Source: Taishania sp036758285
GTDB taxonomy: Bacteria > Bacteroidota > Bacteroidia > Flavobacteriales_D > Crocinitomicaceae
DNA: 64,000 nt
Direction of reading: 5' to 3'
NCBI GenBank assembly: GCA_036758285.1
Contig: DAIOWV010000007.1
Location: forward strand, 7,535-71,534
The translations under genes were made by a program, and so were the position numbers. Positions within the stretch are counted from its first letter, which is position 1. Each line of letters starts with the position of its first letter. The notes below the pieces were generated by a model. The model ran no database searches and had not been told where the DNA came from. It was given only the letters and a program-made list of their open reading frames with translations. This document shows positions 18,579 to 28,176 of this stretch, one piece after another.

Positions 18579-19061
18579 TTATTTACTAAGTTGTAAAAGA
18601 ATATTTGAGACCGCTGGGCAAACTTCAGTGTTTTTGAGTGTTAAATCTAAAATTTGACTCATATTTTTTCTATCCGTATGAGGGTACTCTCTACAAGCTA
18701 AAGGTCTATGCTCATAAATCAAACAAGTGTTGTCGTTCATCAAAAAATGACATGGTGATTGTTGAAGAACGTAATCATTGTCTTCATCTATTTTTAAATA
18801 TTTTTTGATAAAGTCCTTTTCTGACATTCTTACATAATTCGAAATTCTACGAATATCTACATCTCTAAAAATTGGACTTGTTGTCTTACAACAATTGGCA
18901 CATTTTAAACAATCTGTTTTGCTAAAAACAGCAGTATGTTGAGTATGGAAAAGGTCGTCTAGATTTTTTGGTTTCTTTTTTTTGAAATTTTTCATCACCT
19001 TAATCAGAACCTCTTTTTTAGATTCTGCTTGATCCATCCAATCTCGATACAATTTTTCCAT
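18579..19061 (-). CDS. YkgJ-type cysteine-cluster protein
   Basis: 160 residues with the CxxCxxCC pattern ('CLKCANCCKTT'), followed by 'CHFLMNDNTCLIYEHRPLACREYP' in which further cysteines complete a metal site (given here as positions ~110-133, key residues C, C, R-P-x-x-C-R). The family is annotated as zinc- or iron-chelating; its role is unknown. I chose the ATG at 19061 (MEKLYRDW) because the longer frame begins at TTG and runs into the promoter space of the divergent flavoprotein gene. Confidence 0.82.
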   Translation of the reverse strand: MEKLYRDWMDQAESKKEVLIKVMKNFKKKKPKNLDDLFHTQHTAVFSKTDCLKCANCCKTTSPIFRDVDIRRISNYVRMSEKDFIKKYLKIDEDNDYVLQQSPCHFLMNDNTCLIYEHRPLACREYPHTDRKNMSQILDLTLKNTEVCPAVSNILLQLSK

Positions 19062-19147
19062 AAATGCAAAGATAAAAGATGAATGGATATGATTTAGCAA
19101 GTTTATAGTCAAAATAAATTTGTTACTTTTATCGTGAATTAAGATTT

Positions 19148-20650
19148 ATGGACACATTTGATTTGATAATTATCGGTGGCGGTCCTTCTGGATACGCCGC
19201 AGCAATGAGAGGAATTGACTACGGAAAAAAGGTTTGTTTAATAGAGCGTGATCGAATTGGGGGAGCTGGAGTGTATGATGGAGCCCTGTCTTCAAAAACT
19301 CTTTGGGAAGTTTCCAATAGGGTTGCAGGAATTAACGACACTCTTGTTCATGATGGAAGAGAACCTTATGAAATTTCTTGGGAAGCCGTTCAAAAAACAG
19401 TAAATGAAGCAAAACTTGAAAGAAAACTTCAATATTCACTTCACATAAAATTATTACAAAGCACCACTCAAAATCAAACTCTTTGGATTGAAAAAGGCGA
19501 TGCTTCTTTTATTTCAGAGCACGAAATAAAGATTATCAACGATGGTCAAGAAAAAATTATTCGTGGTGAAAACATCATTATTGCTACTGGATCAAGACCT
19601 CGCCATCTCCCTCAATATGAAATAGATGAAAAATACATTTTAACTAGTAATGGGATTGAACACATTGAGGATTATCCTGAAAGTTTGGTAATTGTTGGTG
19701 CAGGTGTAATTGGTTGTGAATATGCTACTATTTTTGCTAATCTTGGTAAAACAAAGGTATATTTGATTGATAGACAAAGTCGTATTTTACCTGGTGAGGA
19801 TGAAGATATTTCTATTTTAGTTGCAAGTAATTTAGAGCAAAGAGGGGTAACAATTCACCACAATGCAACTTTGGAACGTATGGAAGTTGTTGATGGAGAA
19901 GTTGAATATGAATTAAGCTATCCTGATAAACCTCGACAAATAATCAGAGTAAAACAAGCACTTTTATCAATTGGACGAGTTGCAAATATTGAAACACTCA
20001 ATTTAGATAAAATTGGTGTAACAGTTACAGATAGAGGGGTCATTGAAGTAAATGACACTCAAACAAAAGTACCTCATATTTATGCTGTTGGTGATGTTAC
20101 TGGGGGTATTTCACTTGTAAACATGGGTGAGATCGAAGCACGTCACGCTGTAGAAAAGATTTTTGAAAATACGCAAACTCATCTCAATATAGACAATGTC
20201 TGTACAATTATGTTTCTTCAACCAGAAGTGGCATTAGTTGGAATGAATGAGCAGCAATGTATTGAAAAAAACATACCGGTTAAAGTAGTGAAAATCGATT
20301 TTTCATTAATTGCCAGAGCGATTGCAATGAGAAAAACTCAAGGGTTCTTCAAAATCATTGTTACTAATGATGACGACATGCGAATCTTAGGAATGCGTGC
20401 TTGTGGAGAACATGCTTCTACTGCAATACAAGGTGTTGGATTATTGATAAAAATGAATACTCCAATTGAAGTATTATCCGAACTAATTCACCCCCACCCT
20501 TCAATTGTAGAAGGAATTCAAGAATGTGTTCGTATGTTGTTGAACAAGTCTATTTTTAAATCAAATATTTTCAGAGATAAATTAGCTTGCTATTCACTTG
20601 TAGATGGTGTAAAAACCAACTTAGAGAATGGTATTCAATGCATTATGTAA
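19148..20650 (+). CDS. dihydrolipoamide-dehydrogenase-like flavoprotein lacking the redox cysteines
   Basis: 500 residues of the class I pyridine nucleotide-disulfide oxidoreductase fold: FAD site 'IIIGGGPSGYAAAMRG', NAD(P) site 'VIVGAGVIGCEYA', second FAD motif 'HIYAVGDVTGG' and a C-terminal dimer domain with 'HPHPSIVEG', the His-Glu pair of the partner active site. The usual CxxxxC disulfide after the first FAD motif is absent: the segment reads 'GGAGVYDGALSSKTL'. It therefore cannot be a normal lipoamide dehydrogenase or glutathione reductase. A transhydrogenase or quinone-type reductase is possible. It is a single gene, divergent from the YkgJ-like gene by 86 bases, and ends at a strong hairpin. 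Confidence 0.85.
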   Translation: MDTFDLIIIGGGPSGYAAAMRGIDYGKKVCLIERDRIGGAGVYDGALSSKTLWEVSNRVAGINDTLVHDGREPYEISWEAVQKTVNEAKLERKLQYSLHIKLLQSTTQNQTLWIEKGDASFISEHEIKIINDGQEKIIRGENIIIATGSRPRHLPQYEIDEKYILTSNGIEHIEDYPESLVIVGAGVIGCEYATIFANLGKTKVYLIDRQSRILPGEDEDISILVASNLEQRGVTIHHNATLERMEVVDGEVEYELSYPDKPRQIIRVKQALLSIGRVANIETLNLDKIGVTVTDRGVIEVNDTQTKVPHIYAVGDVTGGISLVNMGEIEARHAVEKIFENTQTHLNIDNVCTIMFLQPEVALVGMNEQQCIEKNIPVKVVKIDFSLIARAIAMRKTQGFFKIIVTNDDDMRILGMRACGEHASTAIQGVGLLIKMNTPIEVLSELIHPHPSIVEGIQECVRMLLNKSIFKSNIFRDKLACYSLVDGVKTNLENGIQCIM

Positions 20651-20659
20651 AGATAAATA

Positions 20660-20708
20660 AAACTAAAAACACCTTGTATTTAAAGTTAATACAAGGTGTT
20701 TTTAGTTT
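20660..20708. terminator. bidirectional terminator between convergent genes
   Basis: Perfect 21-bp inverted repeat (20660-20680 and 20688-20708) with 7-base loop; the A/T-rich outer arms can serve as U tracts in both directions, for the flavoprotein gene and for porU2. Confidence 0.88.
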
Positions 20709-20727
20709 AAGTCTTTTGTAATTGTAA

Positions 20728-23700
20728 TTACCTCATCAAATACATTTTCCCAAAATTCTTTTTAAAATATTGGTCCGCACCTGATTCTCGATGATCAATA
20801 GATTCTCCTTTAATTTTTGCTTTTACGGTGTATAGATAGACTCCATTTGCTAATTGATCGCCAAATTCATCCCGACCATCCCACGCATATTCAGTTACAT
20901 TTCTTCCAATATAAAGTCTCCCTAGTTCATTCTCCGTAATTTCACGAACTACTCGCCCTGAAACCGTCATTATTTGAATGATAATATCATCAGGCACTTC
21001 ACTTCCTGTTACTGTGAACACAAATTTAGTACTTGTAGAAAATGGATTTGGGAAATTCATCATGTGCGTAATACTTGAAGCTCTTACAACTTCAAAATCA
21101 ATTTTATATTCAAAATCTCCGGATAAATTTCCACTTTTATCAGATCCTTGTACCGTTAATCTGTATTTACCATCTTTTTCAAAAACACCTGGATAAATGA
21201 TTTTAAAACGTTTGTGAACACCTTCAGCTGGAATCCATTGCATCACAGTTGTTCCATAATTATCTACAAATGGTATTCTTTTTAAGTTGCCTGTTGGATC
21301 AGTTAAATAAATTCCAAACAATGTTGTATCTGAAATTTCATTCATAATCAAATAAGGATTTTCATCTTTCAAGGTGATTAATATTTCAGAATTGGGACTA
21401 ACAATATCTCCATTGAGTATATGTCTTCCATCAAAAGTGACATCAAGAAGCGGATTCTGATTATCTCCTGTAACAATAAATGGTATTTGTAATAAATTAT
21501 TAAAATGAAATTGTTCTGGTTGATCCTTTACATACAAACTTCCATTGATATATGGATTTACCTCCATCCAAAGTGAATTATAGCCTGATAATCCAACTGT
21601 TGGAAAGGAAATCGTATCTCTAATCACCTGACCTACTCTCAACGAGTCTTGTCTTGGATAGTCGACAAAGTGTTTGACATTATTATTGTCTTCAACCCAA
21701 TACTTTACCAGTAATGAATCCATATGAACATCAAAAATGTTTCGAATATCAGCAGCAAATGAAAGTGTTTGGCCTTCAAAAATACTGTCATTTAAATGGC
21801 TAAAATAATATCCGTTAGATCCATCAATCGCAGCTTCTGGAGCTAAATCATACAAAACATGCCAACTATCAATTTGAGCAGGAGTATAATTTGTAGAATC
21901 TTTGTATTCAGCTCGCAATCGAATATAAGGGTATTGAATTGGGTCTACTATTGTATGAAGATTAAGTAAAGAATCATTGTTACTAAATAGTAGATTAATT
22001 GGTGTACCTGCTGTCATATTCCACGTATACGGTTGAATAATTAACCTTGTACTGTCTGTATTATTGACAACATCAATGGATTCTTGTTTCCAGTAGACAT
22101 TCCCCCATTTAATGGAAGGACCGATTAATGTTGATGCTTCATTTCCTCGAATGAGTGATTTTTGCATGTATGCACTCATATGAATAGCGGCAAATCCATT
22201 TTCAGCACCTGCTCCAGTCGAGGGGTCAATCAAATGTTCAACAACTGTGTTTGGATACCCTTTTCGAACAAAAAATGCAAAAGGATGATTTGGTCTTGCC
22301 CCATGAATACTATCAGATCCTAACGTTGCAAATGTTTGGTACATATTTATGGAGTCTAAACTATTCCACAAATCATACCTTGCTGCAATTGGAGTATAGA
22401 CAAGCAAATAATGACCATCTGGAACTTCATTAAGAACCATATTTTGAAATGATTGCAAATGAGTTAAGTTATCTTGATGGAAAATGAAGAATTTTTCAAC
22501 TCTATTTCGACATAAAATGTTTCCAAAATCATGAGTCGGATTTGCCCCTGCATAATTGGTACCCCATGACTCGAAAGTAATCGGATCAATCACCGCAACG
22601 TGTAAAGGCGGAGTCCACGAACAAACAGAGTAATCTTGCATGGTTCCATCAATATAGTATGCATTGTACATACTGACATTTGGAAAAACATCTACATTCA
22701 TTAATACCGAATCTGATGTCCATTCTCTTAATCTATCTAGTCGATTGTAATCTACATTTGCAAAACTATTTTTCTTAAATTGAAAAAAATGATCTTGTCC
22801 CCAACCTGATTTCCCTCGAATATATTGAAACGAACTTTCTGACCAATTAGGATTTTGTTCATCTACCGCAACTCTCCAAAAATAAACAACACTATCTTGA
22901 AATTGAAGAGGTGTGTCCCATTGGTTTGGTTTAACTTCTTTTACACCTCCCAAACCTGAAACAAGTGCATTTTTTAAAAATGGGCTATTAAATAAATCTG
23001 TTGTATCTATTTGAAACCTATATGTATTAAACGCTGCAATCGGGTTGATAGTTGAAGCTTTTAAAGTCATTGTATCATTTGGAACAACTGCAAATTCATA
23101 GGGAATAACAGGTAAAATTCCATCCAGATTCAGAAAATAGTTTTTCAATACTTGATTGTTGTTGATTTCATCATACTGTTCTGGAGTAAAACTTGGGATG
23201 TCAACCTTGATATCAAAAACATTTAGTCCTGCTGCGATGGATGGTTGCAAAGGAACTTTATATTTAACTGTATCAATATAATGTAAATTAGTACGTGTTA
23301 TTGCATAAAGAGAATCAACTGATGTCCCAGGAAATGAACGTTTTATTTCGACTTGAAACGTGTCTATAATTGAACTTCCTAAATTTTTCACAACAATATT
23401 TACCTCTAAACTGTCAGTATTCAAATCAACAAAATCAGGTTTGAAAAATACATTTTGTTCCAATAACTCAATTTCAGGTTTGTTGTGATAATTTACTTTT
23501 AATGCCGGATCGCCATTTAGTAGCACTTGTGTAGCTGTAACTTCCATGTACAAATTAGAAACAGTCTCTAAGGACTGAATCGTTCTTGACATATTTTCAG
23601 CAATTGATTTACCGTAAGATAATTTCCCAAATTCTTCATAAAGTTTATTACTGTAGATTCCAACCATTGGATGAAATCCTGTACTCACGGAAGAAATATA

Positions 23701-25839
23701 TCCAATTGCACCTAATTTTTGAGCATTTACGAATCGCTCAGAAGAAGAGTTCAAATCTTGTAAAAAGATATTTCCATTATAACAAGAGTTTACGATCATC
23801 AAGGGATATTTGCCAGCATTACTCCAATTTTGAACCTCATCAAGATTAATTTCAAACCCTGAATCAGCCAATCCTTTGTGACCATAATATGTCATTACAG
23901 AAACACCTTCATAAATACGATTCATGATTGTTTGTAATTCTGTTGGTGGAATAGGATCATCGGATTCTCGTTTCAAGGTATGTACATATGCACCAAATCG
24001 ATCTCTTTCAATCTTGGATTTCATCATATCCATTTGAACATTAAAGGATGATTGTTGAAATAAATCTGTTCCTCCAATTAAATGAATAATGTGTTTTTGC
24101 CAATCTTTACTTGGAGTATCATACACATCTGTTTGTCGCTGATGAGCTTCGTATTCAGAAATTTTATCCAAATAATTAATCACACCTGCATCTGTGTTAA
24201 CCGATAATCTTCCAGTTGGAATAAGTGGTTTCCATTTTGTTGTTCCTGGCAAATTAGAAGTAATCAAAATATCTGACGGTGGAGTACCAAATGTTGGTAT
24301 CAAGTTTTGATTATACAATGCCCCATCATATTTAGCTGCATTATGCGAAATTCCTTTTCCTAACAAGAACAATGAAGTTGGTTTTTGTGAAGCTAAATCA
24401 TAGGCTTGATGAGCGAATCTTCTTACCCCATTTATATGCTGTTTCACACCTCCACCATATTGAAAGTACAGCTCTTCAATATTTGCCATTATCACATTAT
24501 TCGAACCTCCAGCAATACTTTGTCTGTAATTTTTATATTCAACTGACGAAGTTTCTAAACTTGGGTGATAAATAATTAAATAAGCTTCTTCAAAGTTTTT
24601 AGACGTAAAATTTGTAAAAAAACCTGTGGTATTCACAGGAGTAAATGTTACAATTGACTGAGCTGTAGCAAAACCTTCTGCGATAATAAGTGTTTGGTTG
24701 GCTATTCCATTATTTGGTAGAACAATAGATTGATTGGCACCATTATTATGTGGATAGATTCTTTTGGGATTGTTTCCAAAACTAAAAATTACAGGATTAG
24801 AGATTGAAAGCGAAGAATAGTCTATCCTTACTTTGGCTTCACTACTATTCTCAACCTTAATTTTAAATTTATTTGCTCCATTAAAATTTGGAATTCTTGG
24901 ATAATCAATTGACCAGTATGTTAGCGCTTGAAACATTGTTGCAACAGGTAAATCACCAACAATTGTCCAATCTAAATCCGTTGTATTTGTCATACCAGCA
25001 GTCGAAAATGGGACCTCAGCTTTAAACTGAAAACAGCCATAGCCCGTCTGATCATAAACTACTTGTCCATTTATTTTCCATTGAGTATGATGATTTGGAT
25101 CACCAAACTGAGCAACTGCAGCATTTGAAGTAGTTGTTACAAGCCCTTTAAACTTTGCATTGGGAGCACCTGATACAGTGTAAGGTTGAGGAGTTTGAGC
25201 TGTTAAATCCAAATTGTATCCATTTACTCCATTAACATGATTCAATCCAAAACCTTCCCCTGCTACATAAAATGAACTAGAAAGTAAAGACTGTAATGTT
25301 TCACCTTCTAAATAAGCATTTGTATAGCCTTGTTCAAATTTATCCCAAACATAATTCACAGGTGTATAACTAGCAAAATCTGCACTTAATTCATCTGTAA
25401 ATCGAAGATTAGTTGTTAAATTATTCCAGGTAAAAAAGTAATGAATTGTATCATTGAATAAACTTATTTGTGGGTTGGATGCAGTTGAAGGATCAGCATA
25501 AAGATTCGAATCGAGCCAGCCATCGTTTCTCTCTGCATAAAATAAAATATAATCTCCTGAATCAAAAGTACCATCACCATTTGTTTCTACCCAAATTGGT
25601 AATTCCTTTTCTCTTCCAAAAATTTGAATTTGTTCGTGAGTAAAACTTGTAATTGGAATCCCAGCATTGTTTAAATCATCATAATTCAACCTTTTCAAAC
25701 CTGTAGAAATCACAGGGAAACTAAAATAGGTTTGATTATAATTTATCCACTCATTACCATACACTTGAGAATGCGTAAACTCCACATAAAATAGAGTAAA
25801 ACAAGTAAAAAGTAAAAATGAGCGTAAACATTGAATCAT
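20728..25839 (-). CDS. porU2: PorU2-type T9SS sortase homologue (C25 peptidase)
   Basis: 1703 residues with a signal peptide, a long beta-rich front part (~1-430), a gingipain-type C25 domain (~430-800), several Ig/CARDB-like modules and a FlgD-like C-terminal domain ('GRVVREITENELG', 'WDGRDEFGDQLANGVYLYTV'). The catalytic dyad is present: His654 in 'YYGHKG' and Cys686 in 'VNSCYNG'. PorU is the sortase that removes T9SS signals and attaches cargo to lipopolysaccharide; the longer PorU2 type is a paralogue of less certain role. It overlaps the stop of porV2 by four bases (ATGA), so the two are translationally coupled. The end 'FKKNFGKMYLMR' is shared by this subgroup as I remember it. Confidence 0.85.
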   Translation of the reverse strand: MIQCLRSFLLFTCFTLFYVEFTHSQVYGNEWINYNQTYFSFPVISTGLKRLNYDDLNNAGIPITSFTHEQIQIFGREKELPIWVETNGDGTFDSGDYILFYAERNDGWLDSNLYADPSTASNPQISLFNDTIHYFFTWNNLTTNLRFTDELSADFASYTPVNYVWDKFEQGYTNAYLEGETLQSLLSSSFYVAGEGFGLNHVNGVNGYNLDLTAQTPQPYTVSGAPNAKFKGLVTTTSNAAVAQFGDPNHHTQWKINGQVVYDQTGYGCFQFKAEVPFSTAGMTNTTDLDWTIVGDLPVATMFQALTYWSIDYPRIPNFNGANKFKIKVENSSEAKVRIDYSSLSISNPVIFSFGNNPKRIYPHNNGANQSIVLPNNGIANQTLIIAEGFATAQSIVTFTPVNTTGFFTNFTSKNFEEAYLIIYHPSLETSSVEYKNYRQSIAGGSNNVIMANIEELYFQYGGGVKQHINGVRRFAHQAYDLASQKPTSLFLLGKGISHNAAKYDGALYNQNLIPTFGTPPSDILITSNLPGTTKWKPLIPTGRLSVNTDAGVINYLDKISEYEAHQRQTDVYDTPSKDWQKHIIHLIGGTDLFQQSSFNVQMDMMKSKIERDRFGAYVHTLKRESDDPIPPTELQTIMNRIYEGVSVMTYYGHKGLADSGFEINLDEVQNWSNAGKYPLMIVNSCYNGNIFLQDLNSSSERFVNAQKLGAIGYISSVSTGFHPMVGIYSNKLYEEFGKLSYGKSIAENMSRTIQSLETVSNLYMEVTATQVLLNGDPALKVNYHNKPEIELLEQNVFFKPDFVDLNTDSLEVNIVVKNLGSSIIDTFQVEIKRSFPGTSVDSLYAITRTNLHYIDTVKYKVPLQPSIAAGLNVFDIKVDIPSFTPEQYDEINNNQVLKNYFLNLDGILPVIPYEFAVVPNDTMTLKASTINPIAAFNTYRFQIDTTDLFNSPFLKNALVSGLGGVKEVKPNQWDTPLQFQDSVVYFWRVAVDEQNPNWSESSFQYIRGKSGWGQDHFFQFKKNSFANVDYNRLDRLREWTSDSVLMNVDVFPNVSMYNAYYIDGTMQDYSVCSWTPPLHVAVIDPITFESWGTNYAGANPTHDFGNILCRNRVEKFFIFHQDNLTHLQSFQNMVLNEVPDGHYLLVYTPIAARYDLWNSLDSINMYQTFATLGSDSIHGARPNHPFAFFVRKGYPNTVVEHLIDPSTGAGAENGFAAIHMSAYMQKSLIRGNEASTLIGPSIKWGNVYWKQESIDVVNNTDSTRLIIQPYTWNMTAGTPINLLFSNNDSLLNLHTIVDPIQYPYIRLRAEYKDSTNYTPAQIDSWHVLYDLAPEAAIDGSNGYYFSHLNDSIFEGQTLSFAADIRNIFDVHMDSLLVKYWVEDNNNVKHFVDYPRQDSLRVGQVIRDTISFPTVGLSGYNSLWMEVNPYINGSLYVKDQPEQFHFNNLLQIPFIVTGDNQNPLLDVTFDGRHILNGDIVSPNSEILITLKDENPYLIMNEISDTTLFGIYLTDPTGNLKRIPFVDNYGTTVMQWIPAEGVHKRFKIIYPGVFEKDGKYRLTVQGSDKSGNLSGDFEYKIDFEVVRASSITHMMNFPNPFSTSTKFVFTVTGSEVPDDIIIQIMTVSGRVVREITENELGRLYIGRNVTEYAWDGRDEFGDQLANGVYLYTVKAKIKGESIDHRESGADQYFKKNFGKMYLMR

Positions 25840-26930
25840 TTTAACGTAGTTTTTGGTTTATTCAAAACAACTCTAAGCGAAATAACATGAGAATAAAGTG
25901 CAACAGAAGCATCACCGATGTCAGTAAAAGCATAATCCAAGTAAACACTTTTTAAATTTAAACCGATACCAATATTCGGTTGAACATTCAATGATTGGCT
26001 ATCATCAAAGTTTTTAACATATTGCATATTTGTGATACCTGCACGAATCGCAACATAATTTTTAAACCCAAATTCAACCCCCAATTTTGGATCAATGGAA
26101 AACAATCCTGATTTTATAAGCGTGTTCCTTCTACCATCAGAAGTAATATCCAAATTCAATTCACTTGCTACATACAATCCTTTCTGACCGAGCGGATATT
26201 TTGCATGTGAACCCAAAATTAAACGTGGCATTGTCAATTCCAGACCATTTTCAGGAATTTCATTATTTGTACGTTGAAATACTTCTTTTGTAGCATCGTC
26301 TAATGTAAACATCCATGCGTTAAAAGTGGAAGTGGCATCTCTTAAAACTGCTCCAAATTTCCAATGTTCCCCTCTTTGATATTGTAAACCTGCATCTAAT
26401 CCAAATCCCCAACTTTTTGCAAAATCACCGACTTTTCTATAAACAACTTTTAAACTACCTCCAGCACTCAATCCTTCAATTTTTAATTTACGTGCATATG
26501 ATAATAAAAAAGCATAATCTGCGGCTGTAAACGTTGTGATTTTATCATAATCTACATTTCCATTATTATCAATTAATTGCGTTGTATTTGGTATATCATC
26601 TACACCAAATCGAATGGCTGAAAATGCGATTGTACTCTTTTTATCAATACTGTGTGCTAAACCTAAATAATCATATTTGGCAATACCAGCAAAATACTCA
26701 CTATGCATTAGTCCTACATCAAGCCACTTATCAACCTTTGTTAAACCAGCTGGATTCCAATAAGAAGACATTACATTACCAGTATTAGCCACAACTGCAT
26801 TTCCCATTCCAAGAGCATCAGCACCAACACCAATCGCTAAAAATTCATTTGAGTATTTTGGAGCAACAGTCTGAGAATAAACATTAAAGGAAAGTACTAT
26901 TAAAGTAATAGCAATGATGCGATGAGTCAT
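25836..26930 (-). CDS. porV2: PorV2-type outer-membrane protein
   Basis: 364 residues: signal peptide (MTHRIIAITLIVLSFNVYSQ), then the PorV/PorQ family opening 'SNEFLAIGVGADALGMGNAVVA' and 'YWNPAGL', followed by alternating beta strands of a FadL-like barrel. PorV carries T9SS cargo from the translocon to the sortase PorU. This copy is upstream of and overlaps porU2, which points to a dedicated PorV2-PorU2 attachment pair. The remaining core T9SS genes (sprA, porKLMN) are not in the window. The start is at ATG 26930, with an AT-rich divergent promoter region shared with pssA. Confidence 0.83.
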   Translation of the reverse strand: MTHRIIAITLIVLSFNVYSQTVAPKYSNEFLAIGVGADALGMGNAVVANTGNVMSSYWNPAGLTKVDKWLDVGLMHSEYFAGIAKYDYLGLAHSIDKKSTIAFSAIRFGVDDIPNTTQLIDNNGNVDYDKITTFTAADYAFLLSYARKLKIEGLSAGGSLKVVYRKVGDFAKSWGFGLDAGLQYQRGEHWKFGAVLRDATSTFNAWMFTLDDATKEVFQRTNNEIPENGLELTMPRLILGSHAKYPLGQKGLYVASELNLDITSDGRRNTLIKSGLFSIDPKLGVEFGFKNYVAIRAGITNMQYVKNFDDSQSLNVQPNIGIGLNLKSVYLDYAFTDIGDASVALYSHVISLRVVLNKPKTTLK

Positions 26931-27064
26931 AAATATAATTTTACCCGACTATTAACAACTTTTTTTAAAGAAAATTGTATTCATATTCAATTTCTTTATT
27001 TTAATGCAAAAATATGTGTATTAATTGAATTGAACACATCTAAATGTGTATTTTAGCACTCAGT

Positions 27065-27877
27065 ATGTTCAATTTACCCAATTTATTGACCGCAGGAAAT
27101 TTAAAATGCGGAATTTTATCCATTTTTTTAGCTTTTTCAGGCAAATTGGAATGGGCCTGTTATCTAATTTATTTTGCAGCTGTATTGGATTTCCTTGATG
27201 GATTTTTAGCTCGAAAACTAAACAAAATGAGCGAATTAGGTAAACAGCTAGATTCACTTGCCGACATGGTAACATTTGGAGTTGCTCCAGGAGTTTTAAT
27301 ATGTGTTATTCTTATTTTTCAAACCCAAGGAGGTGTAAATATTGAATCAACAATGAATTTTTCTGAACAAATTTTTGTTGCTGTTTTTGACTTTTTTAAG
27401 CATTTATCAAAAGGTGAGTTTAGCTCCATCAATATCATTAGTTTTTTTGGGTTGATCATTCCATTTTTCTCATTGTTTCGTCTGGCAAAATTTAACATAG
27501 ACACACGTCAATCGGAAAGTTTTATTGGCTTACCAACTCCAGCAAATACTATTTTCTTCACGTCATTCCCTTTAATAATGATTCAAAATTTTGAAAGTCA
27601 AACAGAAAATCCTTTTTTAGTTTTCATTCTTAATCCATGGGTATTGATTAGCATAACTCTAGTGATGTCACTTTTACTAATTGCCGAATTACCATTGTTT
27701 TCACTAAAATTCAAACACTTCAAATGGACAGGTAATGAAATAAAATTCGTCTTTTTAGGAAGCTGTTTGATACTTATTCCAATTTTATTAGCTTGGGCTA
27801 TTCCAATTATTATAATTTTGTACCTGATTTTATCAGTTATTGAAAATAAACGAAAAAAAATACAACATGAAATTTAA
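27065..27877 (+). CDS. pssA: CDP-diacylglycerol-serine O-phosphatidyltransferase
   Basis: 270 residues with about seven hydrophobic segments and the CDP-alcohol phosphotransferase signature DG-x2-AR-x8-G-x3-D-x3-D ('DFLDGFLARKLNKMSELG' then 'KQLDSLAD'). It makes phosphatidylserine, the precursor of phosphatidylethanolamine, in the inner membrane. I choose the ATG at 27065 (MFNLPNLLTAGNLKCG), the conserved family start; an ATG seven codons upstream is possible. The stop overlaps the start of purS by 11 bases. No psd gene was seen nearby. Confidence 0.92.
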   Translation: MFNLPNLLTAGNLKCGILSIFLAFSGKLEWACYLIYFAAVLDFLDGFLARKLNKMSELGKQLDSLADMVTFGVAPGVLICVILIFQTQGGVNIESTMNFSEQIFVAVFDFFKHLSKGEFSSINIISFFGLIIPFFSLFRLAKFNIDTRQSESFIGLPTPANTIFFTSFPLIMIQNFESQTENPFLVFILNPWVLISITLVMSLLLIAELPLFSLKFKHFKWTGNEIKFVFLGSCLILIPILLAWAIPIIIILYLILSVIENKRKKIQHEI

Positions 27878-28118
27878 AGCAGAAATTGATGTAATGCCAT
27901 TAGACGCATTGTTGGATCCTCAGGGAAAAGCAGTCACTAACAGTATGAAAAGTATTGGGTTACCAGAAATTGAAGGGGTTAGAATTGGTCGTCACATTCG
28001 TTTATTTGTGGAAGCAGACACTATAGAAACTGCAAAACAAAAAGTAGAAGAAGCATGTAAAAAATTATTAGCTAATCAAATAATGGAAAGCTATTCATTT
28101 GAGGTTGAGCAAGCATAA
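27867..28118 (+). CDS. purS: phosphoribosylformylglycinamidine synthase subunit PurS
   Basis: 83 residues, the normal PurS length, with 'AEIDVMPLDALLDPQGKAV', 'SIGLPEIEGVRIGRHI' and 'KLLANQIMESYSFEVE'. PurS bridges PurL and PurQ in the fourth step of purine synthesis. The ATG at 27867 lies inside the end of pssA, so translation is probably coupled. purL and purQ are not in the window, which is unusual because these genes are often together. A hairpin terminator follows. Confidence 0.92.
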   Translation: MKFKAEIDVMPLDALLDPQGKAVTNSMKSIGLPEIEGVRIGRHIRLFVEADTIETAKQKVEEACKKLLANQIMESYSFEVEQA

Positions 28119-28131
28119 TTTAAAATAAAAC

Positions 28132-28165
28132 AAGCCCATTTCGATAAATAGAAATGGGCTTTTAA
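28132..28165 (+). terminator. terminator after pssA-purS
   Basis: Stem AAGCCCATTTC / GAAATGGGCTT with an 8-base loop and a T run, 13 bases after the purS stop. Confidence 0.88.
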
Positions 28166-28176
28166 ATTTCAAGTCT

